A DNA stretch of 64,000 nucleotides from Chrysoperla carnea (Eukaryota > Arthropoda > Insecta > Neuroptera > Chrysopidae), in contig NC_058342.1 in NCBI RefSeq assembly GCF_905475395.1, positions 16,588,640-16,652,639 of the forward strand, given 5' to 3'. Positions 13,318-25,900 of the stretch are shown here, in pieces; positions within the stretch are counted from its first letter, which is position 1; every line of letters begins with the position of its first letter. Made by a program: the position numbers and the translations under genes. The notes beneath the pieces were generated by a model. The model made no database searches and was not told the origin of the DNA. It saw only the letters and a program-made list of their open reading frames with translations.

Positions 13318-13662
13318 TTAAATCCGTGCCATTTCCAGGGTCATGTTTAGAGTGAGGAGGCCCTGGACCCAATGTTTGGTGGAAGACCCTAAAATTTGTT
13401 CGCATACAGTGGACGTTATTCTTGTATTATATTTGCACACTGACAATCGTTTATTAATTCTAATTAAATAAAAACTTTTGCACGATTTCTTATTAGCAAA
13501 AATGTTGTCAATATCATCAAAATTCATATCGCTGAGAATCTCGCATTCCAAACTGAGAAGCATGAGATTCGATAATCTGTTCTTTATAATGTTTAGTTTT
13601 GAAAATGATCTTTCCTCACGGCAATGAGTTTCCATCATCGATAAATAAGTACGAACTGCCAC
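13318..13662 (-). pseudogene. hAT transposase C-terminal fragment (ZMYM1-like type)
   Basis: A 114-codon frame contains REERSFSKLNIIKNRLSN followed by EILSDMNFDDI and ANKKSCKS, the C-terminal dimerisation region of hAT transposases. Everything upstream is missing or broken. Terminal-like GGCCCTGG sequences at 13359 and 14310-14360 suggest that one hAT relic spans this area and was later entered by the SINE at 13801. Confidence 0.65.
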
Positions 13663-13800
13663 TTCTGCAAAAAAATAGATTGCAGATTATTTTGCAAAAT
13701 TATCCGGTAGAGAAAAATTTCATTCGATTCGTTCATTTTCTTTTTGTACTGTTTTGCAAAAGTGGCGAAATGAATCAATTCATTAGCTAAATTCAACTCT

Positions 13801-14126
13801 AGGTTAGGTTAGGTTAGGTTAGGTAAGGTTATATTAGCTGTCCACACTTGGACTTGAATTGGAAGGACATACTTACGCTATAGAGCCCATTGTGATACTA
13901 TATATGTGTCTTACCACCTTTCCGCTGATAATTTTATTTATCAGCTCCTCAATTTCAGAGGCTGAGTGCACCTTCTTCATGCATATACCATGCACTACAC
14001 CAGCCCATCACAACCACTAATTAAATTAATTCTGTGGCGACGGCGGGAATCAAACTCGCTACCCTAAGCATACCGCGGACGGAATTGGTTACGCCTTAAC
14101 CAACTGAGCTAATAGAGCGACAAAAA
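13801..14126 (-). mobile_element. tRNA-derived SINE with (AACCT)n tail, copy 1
   Basis: Read on the minus strand it starts GTCGCTCTATTAGCTCAGTTGG, with the A box TAGCTCAGTTGG and a B box-like AGTTTGATTCCC about 55 bases on. It ends in five tandem AACCT-type units (TTAGG on the opposite strand). Flanks share AAATTCAA (13789-13796 and 14127-14134), a likely target duplication. No transcript of its own is implied. Confidence 0.8.
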
Positions 14127-14477
14127 AAATTCAAGTTTAAATCATCAGGATTATGATGTACAAGAACTTTGGTCTTTAGTTCCAACTACAACTACACTAA
14201 ACAACCTTTGCTAAGAACTACACTAGAAAACTTTTCTTAGTTTCTATCGAATTTGGGATCAATTAAAAACAGACCATTAATTTTTCTTTTTAATCTGAAT
14301 TGGTGAGGCCCTCAATTGGTGGAGGCCCTGGCGCCATGGTCCCGCTGGTCCTGTCCTAAATTGGGCCATGGTAATTTCGATGTGTTACCTAATGTGGAAG
14401 ACACTAACACTTTCATTGAACCTTTCCAGTGTCTACAAGTGTATTTGAATAATATGTGATTTTTTGAACTTATATAG

Positions 14478-14779
14478 CAGGCATGGGCGAGTTATTTTAA
14501 GCCGAAGTCACCTTTGCTATAGCTTTATTGTATGCCATAAACTTTATTGTGAGTCTCTTTATCCAAATTCGCATTGCTCATGGAGGTGGAAGCAAGACGG
14601 GTATACGTCTCTTCTACCTATCTCAGTTTCTCTTATAGTAATGAGATAGGTAGAAAAAAACTTTGTCTGTCTGTCTTACTCGTATTTTTGGTTGTTACTG
14701 GTTAGGTTGTCACTGTCTTACTCGTATTTCAGATACAGAAGTATGAGGGCCTTTTCTAAGCCACGTTTCCCCATGCCTG
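14478..14779. mobile_element. hAT miniature element with perfect 8-bp duplication
   Basis: 302 bases with ends CAGGCATGGG / CCCCATGCCTG, flanked on both sides by TTATATAG (14470-14477 and 14780-14787). A related inverted copy lies at 63171-63483. Confidence 0.9.
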
Positions 14780-16189
14780 TTATATAGTGTTTAGTTAAAA
14801 TATTTATTACACAAGGGAACAAACTTAACCTTTTTTTTGTTGCATTGAATTTTATGCCTGTTGTTTACTAATTTGGGGTCGTTGATTTCAAAGCTACCCT
14901 CATTTTTTTCTTTAGCAGCTTAAATTTTTGAGATACAGCTATCAGACAGACATATTTTTGTACCAGTTACATTTAAACTTCAAATCAACCCAGTTCTGTT
15001 TTTTAAAAAAAGTTTTTTGTTTAACAATGTCCACTTCGAGAAATATCTGTAGAATAAAATAGAAAGTTTTTTCTTCTTGGACAACAAGGGGATTATACAA
15101 AATATTCTTGTTTTATTTGTCTGTGGGACAGCAGGGCCAAGTCTGAGGATTATAAAAGATTGGCCTTCCAGACAAGCTGTGGTTCCGGGAAAACTAAATG
15201 TGATAAATGACTTCTTTTGTCCATGGATGATTTTCTGTTGTATCAACCGGAGTTGGATACGGCGAAGCCCTGCATAGACGGTTATTCAATTTCCCGACTC
15301 AGTTGGCAGGTCAATATTATGAATCCGTAAGGAATTGCGATACGTCATACGCAGTTCATTATAATAATTATTAATTTAGTTTGATTATTATTATTGATTC
15401 AAAATTCCACGTAAATTCGCTTCGATTTGAAAATCAACTCTCTGAGTTCTATATTTAATTTCTTGGATGATTTTTTACAATTGATCTATTGAATTAGATT
15501 TTAAATATTCGTAAATTGTTCAGATAAACTTTTTTTATTATCCTGATCTTCATCTATTATAAATGTGAAATTTTAAACATATAGGAAAATGTCAAATTTG
15601 AGAGTTACAATAATTCGGTTATTTTTTTTTTCTAAATTCCGGTTATATTTCTAAAAATCCCGGTTATATACTGACCATGCTTGCCTTTGTACATAATTTA
15701 GCGGCTTGTAAATTCTAACCAATTCCTATCCCTATATATTTTATATGTTTCTCTATACAAGTTAATACCATAAGTCGATTTTAATCAAACTTACTTTAAA
15801 TCAAAACGTATTTTCATTAATGTTAATTGATAATGTTTCAAACAAATACGTAAAAATTTTTAAAAAATCCTTCAATATTCTAAATAAGTTTTAAAACAAA
15901 TTGATTGAAATGTAAAAAGTTCCAGGTCAATTATTGAAGATTTATTCATTGTACTATTTGTTTTGTTGTATCAAAAACAAATTCGTTTATCCATTCCAAA
16001 TTTGGTGGACTCAACTCCACTTCTCAATTCTCTCGCTATAAGATATTTTTGTCTAAAAAGCATCTAATTTAACTAAATTAGATGTTAATGTTATACAAAA
16101 ATACTTACTATACTAATATTATAACAAAATACTTATGTGATTGTCACAACTACACGAGCAGTTAAAAAAAATATAAGGTTTATACCTTT

Positions 16190-16319
<130 letters not shown>

Positions 16320-16784
16320 ACTTTATTTCAAGCTGTCTGTAAGTTAGTAACAACAATCTTCAAGTAGTTGGCTCAATCACATATGGACTAGACATGATAG
16401 ATATGCGATCATAATAACCAAATACTCTATTTAAAACAAACGCAAAGAAATTTTTTTAATTCATCGATTCGCTTTATGTAAACGATTATATATTTCAACT
16501 AAGTACAATTTTATTTTTCATCAATAAAATCAATATCTTTCATAGAAGTAATGATTTTGTTTATTTAACTTCAATGATTTAGAATCAATGAATTCCTTTT
16601 TTAAATTCGATCCCATTCTATTGTAAATACAAATATGTAGCTGTACTTGTTCCAATCATTAGGAAATTGTTTGAAAGTATTCTTACTTTATTTCAATATG
16701 AGACGGCCGAAAATGAGATTGACATTTTACCTCTAAGCCACTAAATGATCGTGTTTTAATTGGATTATTTTTGTTTTCTTGCAG

Positions 16785-16975
16785 ATTTTTTAATTTAAAA
16801 CAAAATGGTGAAGGAGGTTGAAGATACTCGGGAATCTACATCAGACTCACATTCCCGTATTACACCTGATAAAGGGTCTAGTACAACAGTATTAAACCAA
16901 AATGAGTCCTCACTTTTAACAAATCAATCAACATATTTTGCTGACGAAAAAATTCAAATACCTGAAACTGAAACT
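16785..16975 (+). CDS. Mvl: Mvl exon with start codon (5' UTR tail plus residues 1-57)
   Basis: A pyrimidine-rich acceptor (ending GCAG at 16784) precedes 20 untranslated bases and the ATG at 16805. The exon encodes a hydrophilic, Ser/Thr/Glu-rich cytosolic N-terminus of 57 residues and ends in phase 0 at a GTAAG donor. N-termini of this family are poorly conserved, so this exon rests on its in-frame fit to the next exon and on its length. Confidence 0.85.
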
Positions 16976-19900
16976 GTAAGTTTTATATTGAGAAGTTTTA
17001 AACTTAATTGGGTATACTAATCGGTTAACTAACAGATTAAATAATAACCAATCTGTTACAGAATAAAGAACGCTAATTGAGGGTTTTCCCCGGATAAAAT
17101 ATTCCCACGACATTGTTTCCCCATATAAAATCTCTTCTTGACGAAACATTCCCAAGGAAAAATATCTCTAGATCAAATATACACAAATGTTAGCACAAAA
17201 TAGAAAATATCTTTTAAAATCCGCAGACCCGTGCTAACTCGACCCCATTTAATGCATAACAACTCGTGCAAGCCCGTGCGCAGGAATTACATTAAAAACA
17301 AGAAATGCTTTTTTCGAGTAAAAGAACATTTAATAGTGTAGCGTATCGTTTATTCGCCGCTGTTGTCACAGGTAAAACTGCCAGAACGCGAAATATTTGG
17401 TAGACATTCGGAAACGCATCTTTATTGCAAATATCGAATGCTGAATTTTAATTATCAAGATATATTTTTTCCGGAAATGTTTTACCGTAGGTATTTTTTG
17501 TCAATAAAAAATTTTGTCCGAGAATATTCTGCCGGGGATATTAATATCATACAAGTGACAAACTAAAAACATTTCGGTTAGCAAAAATGTTAAAAGGTTT
17601 AAACAGTTTAAAGTGCAGATTTAGTTATGTCAGTACTTTCGTGAAGGTGTGATAATACAAAGGAACGGAGTTAATGTCAATTTTTTATTGATCTGTTTCA
17701 TTTCCTGTCAGTTTTAAGATTATTTTATTGTGTTTCTACATAGAGGAGTATCTTTGATGCACTGAATTGTCTTTATTATCGAAATTATCAAAAAGTGCGC
17801 ATGCTAAACAGCTTCCTCTTTAAAAGGTTTGCTATGAGAACAATGATATTTGCAGCCGAGTAACTTGCCGCGCTCGTATGACAATTTTTGTTAGCATATT
17901 TGCATCATTGGCGTAGAGTTTATTTCTGTCTTTTATTGCACTTGCAATTAATTGCTTTTGGTCTGGTTCGCTTTTTTCGAGTTTGTGATTTATTTCAAAA
18001 TGCTAATTGTAGTCCACGGTAACAAATGAGCGCGCGTTCATTACGAACGAACGTAACATTAGTCATGTTCGTTCATAATATAATACTTCATAGTGATCTT
18101 TGTGATCGATGGCGTGCTTTACGAGATTGAATACTCTCTATATGTTTTTATTTTTAAAATTACACGTTATAATAAAACGAAAAACATACTCCGAAGAATA
18201 TCCGAAACAAAACATAATCAATGCTATCAAGAAATAAAAAATTTGCTCGGGTAAAAAAATAAAATCTAACAAAGATAGTGTTTTTTGCATTTTTCCAATA
18301 AAAACTGTTTTTCTCATTTATATAAAAAACAAAGCAATCTACAAAAAAAAAAAGAAAAAAAAAAAGTTAAATGAGAAAGTTGTAGAGAATAAAAAATACT
18401 ATCGAGAGTGACATATTATATGACAAGAGCTCCGAATCGTTTTTGTAGATCATCCAAATTCTGGGCAATGACCGATTTAACGACCCTTTTTCCGATTTTC
18501 AATTTTTCAAAAATGCTCACTTTCTACTCGACAGATAACATTTTGGGTTAATTAATTTAGATTAAATTTCGTAATTTTCTCGGGAAATAATAAACGAAGT
18601 CGTATCCAACCTGCACTAGCTGGAAAAATTCATAAAAAGCTATTTATCTTAGAATTTTTTCTTATTCCCGAAAATTTTTTTTGCTTCAAAGGACTTTATA
18701 ATTTGTTCAAGTCCGTGCGCAAAGGAGGGTTTTATGGGTGCAAAACCCCTCCCATTAAAAATCTGTCAATATACATCGCGTTCTGGCGGTCAGTGGTTTG
18801 GAAAAGATTTTTCTGTACCTCGCAAAATTAACTTATTGAAAAATAGTGGCTGAATATCACATGTTGATCTTATTAAGTGTTCTCTTACCCGAAAAAGTTG
18901 ATTTATTTACTTTATGACCTAACATAATGAACAAAAGTTTAAACCCTTCCCTTGGATAATTCCTGCGCACGGGCCTGAATTGGTTTAATCCTAGGCTCTG
19001 TGAACTAGCAAGCGAAATTAAAATAACGTTGGATTTTCCTGATAAAACTTAATAGTTTTTTTTTTTAATTGAATTTTATTTTCTCTATTTTCAGACAGGT
19101 TTTTCATTTAGAAAATTATGGGCATTTACTGGTCCAGGATTTTTAATGTCAATTGCATACTTAGATCCAGGAAATATTGAAAGTGATCTTAAAAGTGGTA
19201 CCGTTGCTCAATATAAAGTAAGTTACTGTTAAATATTAGCTAAAACTTTGAGCAAACAATAAAATTGATTTTGATTTTGCAGTTATTATGGATTTTATTA
19301 TCAGCAACAATTTTGGGTTTATTAATGCAAAGGTTATCCGCCCGATTAGGTGTAGTATCTGGTTATCATTTAGCTGAATTATGTTATAGACAATATCGAT
19401 TAATTCCGCGATTAATTTTATGGATAATGATTGAAATTGCAATTATTGGATCTGATATGCAAGAAGTTATTGGCACTGCCATTGCCATATATTTACTTAG
19501 CAATAAAAGGTTTGTAAGCCAAAAATTAACTGTTTAAATTTGCAAATTTTTTTTAGTGATTTTTGATATAGCGTGTCGGATATATATTTTTCATTATACA
19601 GGGTGGGTCATTTTAATCTATAATGGCTAATAGCTTGTTTTGTAGTTAACAAACCAAAAAAATAACTTAAACAAATGTTGTAGAGTTTGATGGTGGAAAT
19701 CATGACCTCAGATTGAATCTAGTTCTTCGTGTTTCTTCAATAGCCAACTTATATCCTAAACGCTAAGAAAAAGAATAACTCTTTCAGCTAGAAAGTTGAT
19801 CCCCATAAAAAAACTATTTTTCATTTAAACCATTTTTTCGAAAATCGTCAATTTCCAAATTAAATGCCATGTCAAAATATGTCAATATTGCAATTAATCG

Positions 19901-22900
19901 AAAGAAAACTCGGTAACTACGAAAAAATTCTTCAGCCAAAATTTGATCTACAATTATTGATAAACTTGAAGTGTATTTTCTTTCAATGAGATGCAATAAT
20001 GGCATATTTTTAAGTCGCATTTCCTCTGAAAGCTAATGTTTTTCGAAAAAATGTTTTAACAAAAATTGTTAGTTTTTTTTTATGAGGATCAACTTTCTAA
20101 TTTAAAGTGCTATTCTGTTTAGAACCTAAATTGGCTACTAAAGAAACCCGAAAAACTAGGTTCAATCTAATGTCCGAACATGAGGCCCCCCATCAAAAGT
20201 TATTTTTTTATTGATTAGCTACTAAACGAGTTATTAGTTTAAAATGACCCACTCTGAATATAGTGGAACTTGGTTAAGTAGGACCCGGATAAATGAGAAA
20301 CCTTCATAACTGGAACTCATTTCGAGGTCCCAACATTTTGGCAGTGAATTTTGGCAGAAGTGACCTCTGTTAGTGGGACGAAGCAAAGCTCTATATCTGG
20401 GATTCATTCCTTCGATTTTATCGTCATATCACCTCTGTGAAATTTGAGGTTAATGAACTGAATTGACTGAAAACTTTGATAACATCGTTTTGTTTGTTTA
20501 CTTTCTTTTTCTTATTCTACCCGCAAATTCCGCACTTAACTAATTTTGAGCCTCAATGATCTTCAGTTTTTGTTTTGCTTTACTATCATACGGATGTTTA
20601 TTTGAAAAATATCGAAACAAAGGCTCGAATCGCTATCAGTACGTGAAAAACTGAAGTTAATATCCATTTATGAAAATGAGAAGACACGCGATGAAGCCTG
20701 TGTCGAATTTAATGTACCAAAATCTACTCTTTGTAGGATAATCCAGAATAAAGATTAAATTCAATCACAATGTTCTAAAGGACAAGGAAAACTAAAACGT
20801 GTACTTTTATCAGAATTCCCTGAACTTGAACAGTGTTTGCTAACATGGGTCAAGCAACTTCGTAACAAAAACGTTCCGGTAAGTGGACCGATGATTAAAT
20901 AAAAGGCACAAGATTTCGCGCGAAGGCTCAGTATTCATTGTTTTTGTAGCAGCAATGATATTGATAATACGTTATTTTATTTTAATCATCGCACCTCCAT
21001 AACTAAAATAACCTGTATTATGACCTCTATTAATGGAACCCTCTGTAAATGAGGTAGATATTTATTTATACCTGTAATACCTCTATAAGTGAGACAAATT
21101 TGCATGTCCCTTGATGTTAACCAGGTTTCACTGTATTTTTTTATTGAGTGTAGTTTTTGGGGTTCCATCTTGACTTACATCCAATTAAACCTCGATTTTG
21201 ATATTTTTTTAAAATAAATTAATGTTTCCTTTTTAGGATAGATTTGTGGATCGGCGTCCTAATCACAGTTTGTGATACATTTACTTTTCTATTCCTCGAT
21301 AAGTATGGTTTAAGAAAACTAGAATTATTCTTTGGATTTCTAATAATGGTTATGGCATTAGCCTTCGGTTACGAATATGTTGAATCCGCCCCTCCACAGT
21401 TACAAGTTTTAAAAGGTATGTTCCTACCATGGTGTAAAGATTGTGATTCGAATGCGTTACTTCAAGCGGTAGGAATTATTGGAGCTGTAATTATGCCACA
21501 TAACTTATATTTACACTCAGCTTTAGTCAAGGTAAGGTTGTTTGCAACGCACAGTGGTTCCATCATAGTACAAAAATACAAAAATGAACATGAAATTTTT
21601 GTGGCATTCCTACATCTAGAAAGTCCAAACTTTTAATGAAATTTTAAATTAAAAGTACTTCGCTAAATATTATTGTTCACGCTACAGCATGGAAAGTGCA
21701 GATATACAGGGTGTCCCGTAAGTACCGAACGCTTTTGTTGCATCAGGTAGAAAATAAAATTCTAAGAAAGTCCTTTTCCATTTTTTTATCAGATGCACGG
21801 ATAGTTAGTTATTCATTAAAATAGAGAGCCAATCAGATGCAATGTAACAAAAAATTTAAACCACTTGACTCTGACTGAAATTGACTAATTAATGATTTTT
21901 GATACATTTAAAATAAATTATGAAATAATTATTATTGTTATTAAAAAAAAAAAAAAAAAAAAAAAAACTTTATTAAGCATTCAGTTTGAGCAGAGTCGAG
22001 ACCTTTTAATTTATTGCTATCAAAATTAATCATTCAATACACAATAATTTTTTCTTTCCAAATAACAAAAATCATTAATTAGTCAGTTTCAGTCAGAATC
22101 GAGTGGTTTTAATTTTTATTTACAATGCTTTTGATTGGCTGATTTTATTTTCTACCTGATGCAAAAAAAACGTGCGGTTCTTACGAACACTCTGTATATT
22201 ACCTGTTGTAAAATTCCCGTCTACTCTCACAATTATCACGGAAATTTTGTTGAATTTTATCGGAAATCTTCTGGAAAATTTCTTTTGTTATGGACATTGA
22301 TGGTCAATGTATGTAATTAAACGTCCACGCACTTCAATCTTTGGCAGACGTATTTGAGAACCTTTTCTTGACTCTCAACAGCCCAGTTTGACTCTGAAAT
22401 TTGAATTGGGATTCCAATATTCAAGTACTTAAATTACTTAGATCTTCTAAGAGTGTCAAACATTATAACATTTTTTTGTTTTTTGACCGACGGCCCACCG
22501 GGAATGCTCCCAAACTCTTATACGGCCAGTCCGATCCTGCCATTGATGAATTAATTCGAATGTCTTCCGCATCGATTACCCATTCGGAGGAGTTACTCAA
22601 GTGGGTAAAAAAATGCTTCTGTGATTCTGAAATGAGCAATACCAACTGTAATTAATTTAAAAGTTTGTAACTTGCACTAGGGATTTTGAAAATCTGTGCC
22701 TAGGTAAAAATATAGCCATCATTGGTGCAGCCTAATGGCTTTCCTAAGCGTGCACCCCTATGTGCTATTAGCAAAATTTCTTTAAAAAAAATTTTATTTA
22801 AGTTTTGTTTAGCTTTCAGCTTTTAATTAAAAAAAAGCATCCATTATTGGCGTAGCCAAAAAAATTTACTAGGTGGGCTCGTGCCTATTCTTGTTTTTTC

Positions 22901-25900
22901 CCAAAAAAACTTTCTCAAATAAAGCATTTTATATTTTTGTCGTACCTTTTCATGGCCGAGAAATCACTGTGCAATGTCCAAAAAATTGTTATAGGTTCGT
23001 TCTAAGCTATTTTATGTTTACAGTCTCGTGAAGTTGATCGACAAAAACCAGAAAAAGTGAAAGAAGCCAATTTGTACTTTTTCGTTGAAGCTGCCATTGC
23101 GTTGTTTGTCAGTTTTATTATAAACGTGTTTGTAGTGTCAGTATTTGCGCATGGATTGTATGGTAAAACTAATATTGAAGTTATTGAAAGTTGCAAGGCG
23201 TATGATATTGATTCCAGCATTTTCCCAGTAAGTATTCCCTAGAAGTAGGATATTCAGAAAGTAAACTGATTATATAAGACCTACTTTGTTTTTTTGAATA
23301 AATGAAATTTGGTTCGTTAAACCATAATTTTCGAATTAAGAGGTTTGGCCATGATTTTTTTTGCCAAAAAAAGAAACTATGAAAACTTTTTGGAAATTTT
23401 TCCAAAAAAGTGCAATATACAACAATAAAAACATTAAATGAAAAAACTGGCTTTAGGAGGCAGAAGGGGTTTTCTCAACTTCCATCATCTCTCCTGTGGT
23501 CATGTAAAAATTATTCGCTTCCTGCACTCTACCACACGTTCAATGTTAAAATCTTACTTTCCAGTGATAATTAATTCTAAATTATTTTTTTCTTCCAGAA
23601 TAATACTGAAACTGTGGATGCAAATTTATACAGTGCGGGTATATTTTTAGGATGTAGTTTTGGAGGAGCTGCACTTTATATATGGGCTGTACGTATTCAA
23701 AAAAAATTTAAATTATTGAATGTACTTTAAAAACTTAAAAAAAGAAAGTTTAATTTCACCTTAAGGATGTTTGGGAAGTATATCAAAATGCTACTACACG
23801 AATGAAAATTTCGTAGCATGAAAATTATTCCGCCAAACTGGAGCCGGTAGCAAATCTCATTGAAGCATGAGACCCAGATTTATAGCGTAACTCTTCCGAC
23901 CAGCATAGCTATCACAGAGAGATCGTTTTCTACACTTCACGAGGTAAAATCTTGGTCGCGTGCCTCAATGGGACAAGAAAGATTATTCGGGCTTGCTTTC
24001 CTAAACATTTGGAAATCGATGATGTTATCAACGCTTTCGCGAAAAAAAATTTGAAGTTGTAAAAATTTCATCAAAATTGGTTCAGTAGTTTAGAGTCTAA
24101 ATGTGACACCGTGATGTATAAACAAACACACATTTATTTTGTAATATTCCTGAGCGAACAAACCAACATTTTACAGGTTTATTAATTAACAAATACACTG
24201 TAAAAAATCTTGATCAGGGCGTCATATATTTTGTAAACGTCTGCTTTGTAAGAATGCACTATATCGGAGTTCATACTCCGATTCGCATTTGACCTATTTT
24301 CGAGTTCTGTGCCGTGCCCATCACCTTTTTTGAGGGCTGGATCCGCGCTTGACTCCCCGTCACAGAAAATAACATTCCATGAATTGTAATGCCAGGCCAT
24401 ATATTACAATTAATGCTATCTTAAAAATCGTCCCCCCTCGATGTGGGTATGGGTTGTTAATTTGATTTTATTTCGGATCAATTGGTGAAAATTCTAGCAT
24501 AAATAGAACTGAAAAACGTAATTTTGGGGGTTTTTGACAATCAAAATAATTTTGCACAATTTTTTTATTAACATTCGCAAAAAGAGGCTCTCTCTATCGC
24601 GCATATGATATTGAGGTAAATTATTTGCTAAAAGTTAGTTTAGTTTTGTTCGTTTTATTTATTATTTCTTTTGACGCCGATTTTACGTCCCAAACGTCCT
24701 TTACAATCTTATTGTATTCCACATCAAGTTTCTTCAGAAATCTATCTTCAAATTTTTCATAATGTAAATTTTTATTAATTGATTTTCACAAAATATTTCA
24801 ATTTAGGTTGGAATTTTAGCAGCTGGTCAAAGTTCAACAATGACAGGTACTTACGCCGGACAATTTTCAATGGAGGTAAACATTTTTTTTTTAAATTGGA
24901 AATTCTAAAAACTATAATATTTACATTGATTTTATTTTCGTAGGGCTTCCTTAATTTACAATGGGCAAGATGGAAGCGAGTATTATTTACTCGAGTCATA
25001 GCGATTGTGCCAACATTTTTTATGGCTTTTTATAATAATTTAGAACAATTAACAAGTATGAATGATATTTTAAATGCTGTTATGGTGTTACAGTTACCAT
25101 TTGCAACGATTCCGTTAATTGCATTTACATCAAATCGACAAATTATGGGGGAATTTGTAAATGGATTGTAAGTAATTTAGAACCATCTATAGGTTAGATT
25201 ACTAAAACATCATCCGAGGTCATAATAAAAACCAGAAAGTCTTTTTTCGAGTAAAAGAACATTCAATTCTGTCAAAATGTGATATTCAATCACTATTTTT
25301 CAATCAGTTAATTCTGCGAGATACAGAAAAACCAACTTTTCCGAAACTCTGTGCCAAGTACATATATACAAGGACGTGAAACTCCTATGCCGAGCTATAA
25401 GCAAGCACCCGTGATTGAATTTACGGCGCCTATCTGGGCGGGGTCTAGTCATCGGTCGTTGCATACTACGCAACCTTTTTTCCTGCTCCATTTGGGTTTC
25501 ATGTCCTTGTATACATATATATATATGTTCTTGTTTTGTACGCTTCGACCTCTACACCGCGATGTATATTGAATCGTTTAGCCGATTTTCAAACATTGTC
25601 GATCTAAGGTATGTTTGGAAACGACACAAGGTTGAAAAGGAGCGTTCATTTGTTGTCACAGGTATAACTATCAGAACGAGATAAATTTGGTGGAAATTTC
25701 GAAACGCATCTTCGTTACAAATATCGAATGCTTCGAGTGAGTTTTTGACGTCCTGGCCAGCAAAATCATCGTGTAAAATTGAAGAGAATGGTTTAAAAAG
25801 TTGAACAGAAAAGTTTTCATCGAAATTTTTCATTTTGTTGGCAAAGAGACAAGCAATTTTGATAAAATGTTGCGATGATTCAAAAATCGATTCTGTAAAT

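Noticed and set aside
13801..14126. Functional tRNA gene on the minus strand
   Set aside because: A and B boxes are present, but the sequence continues into a SINE body and repeat tail and does not fold as a normal tRNA.
22401..22655. Frame in Mvl intron 4 with [12 protein letters not shown]
   Set aside because: Locally less AT-rich and possibly from an old mobile element, but no family could be recognised, so no call was made.
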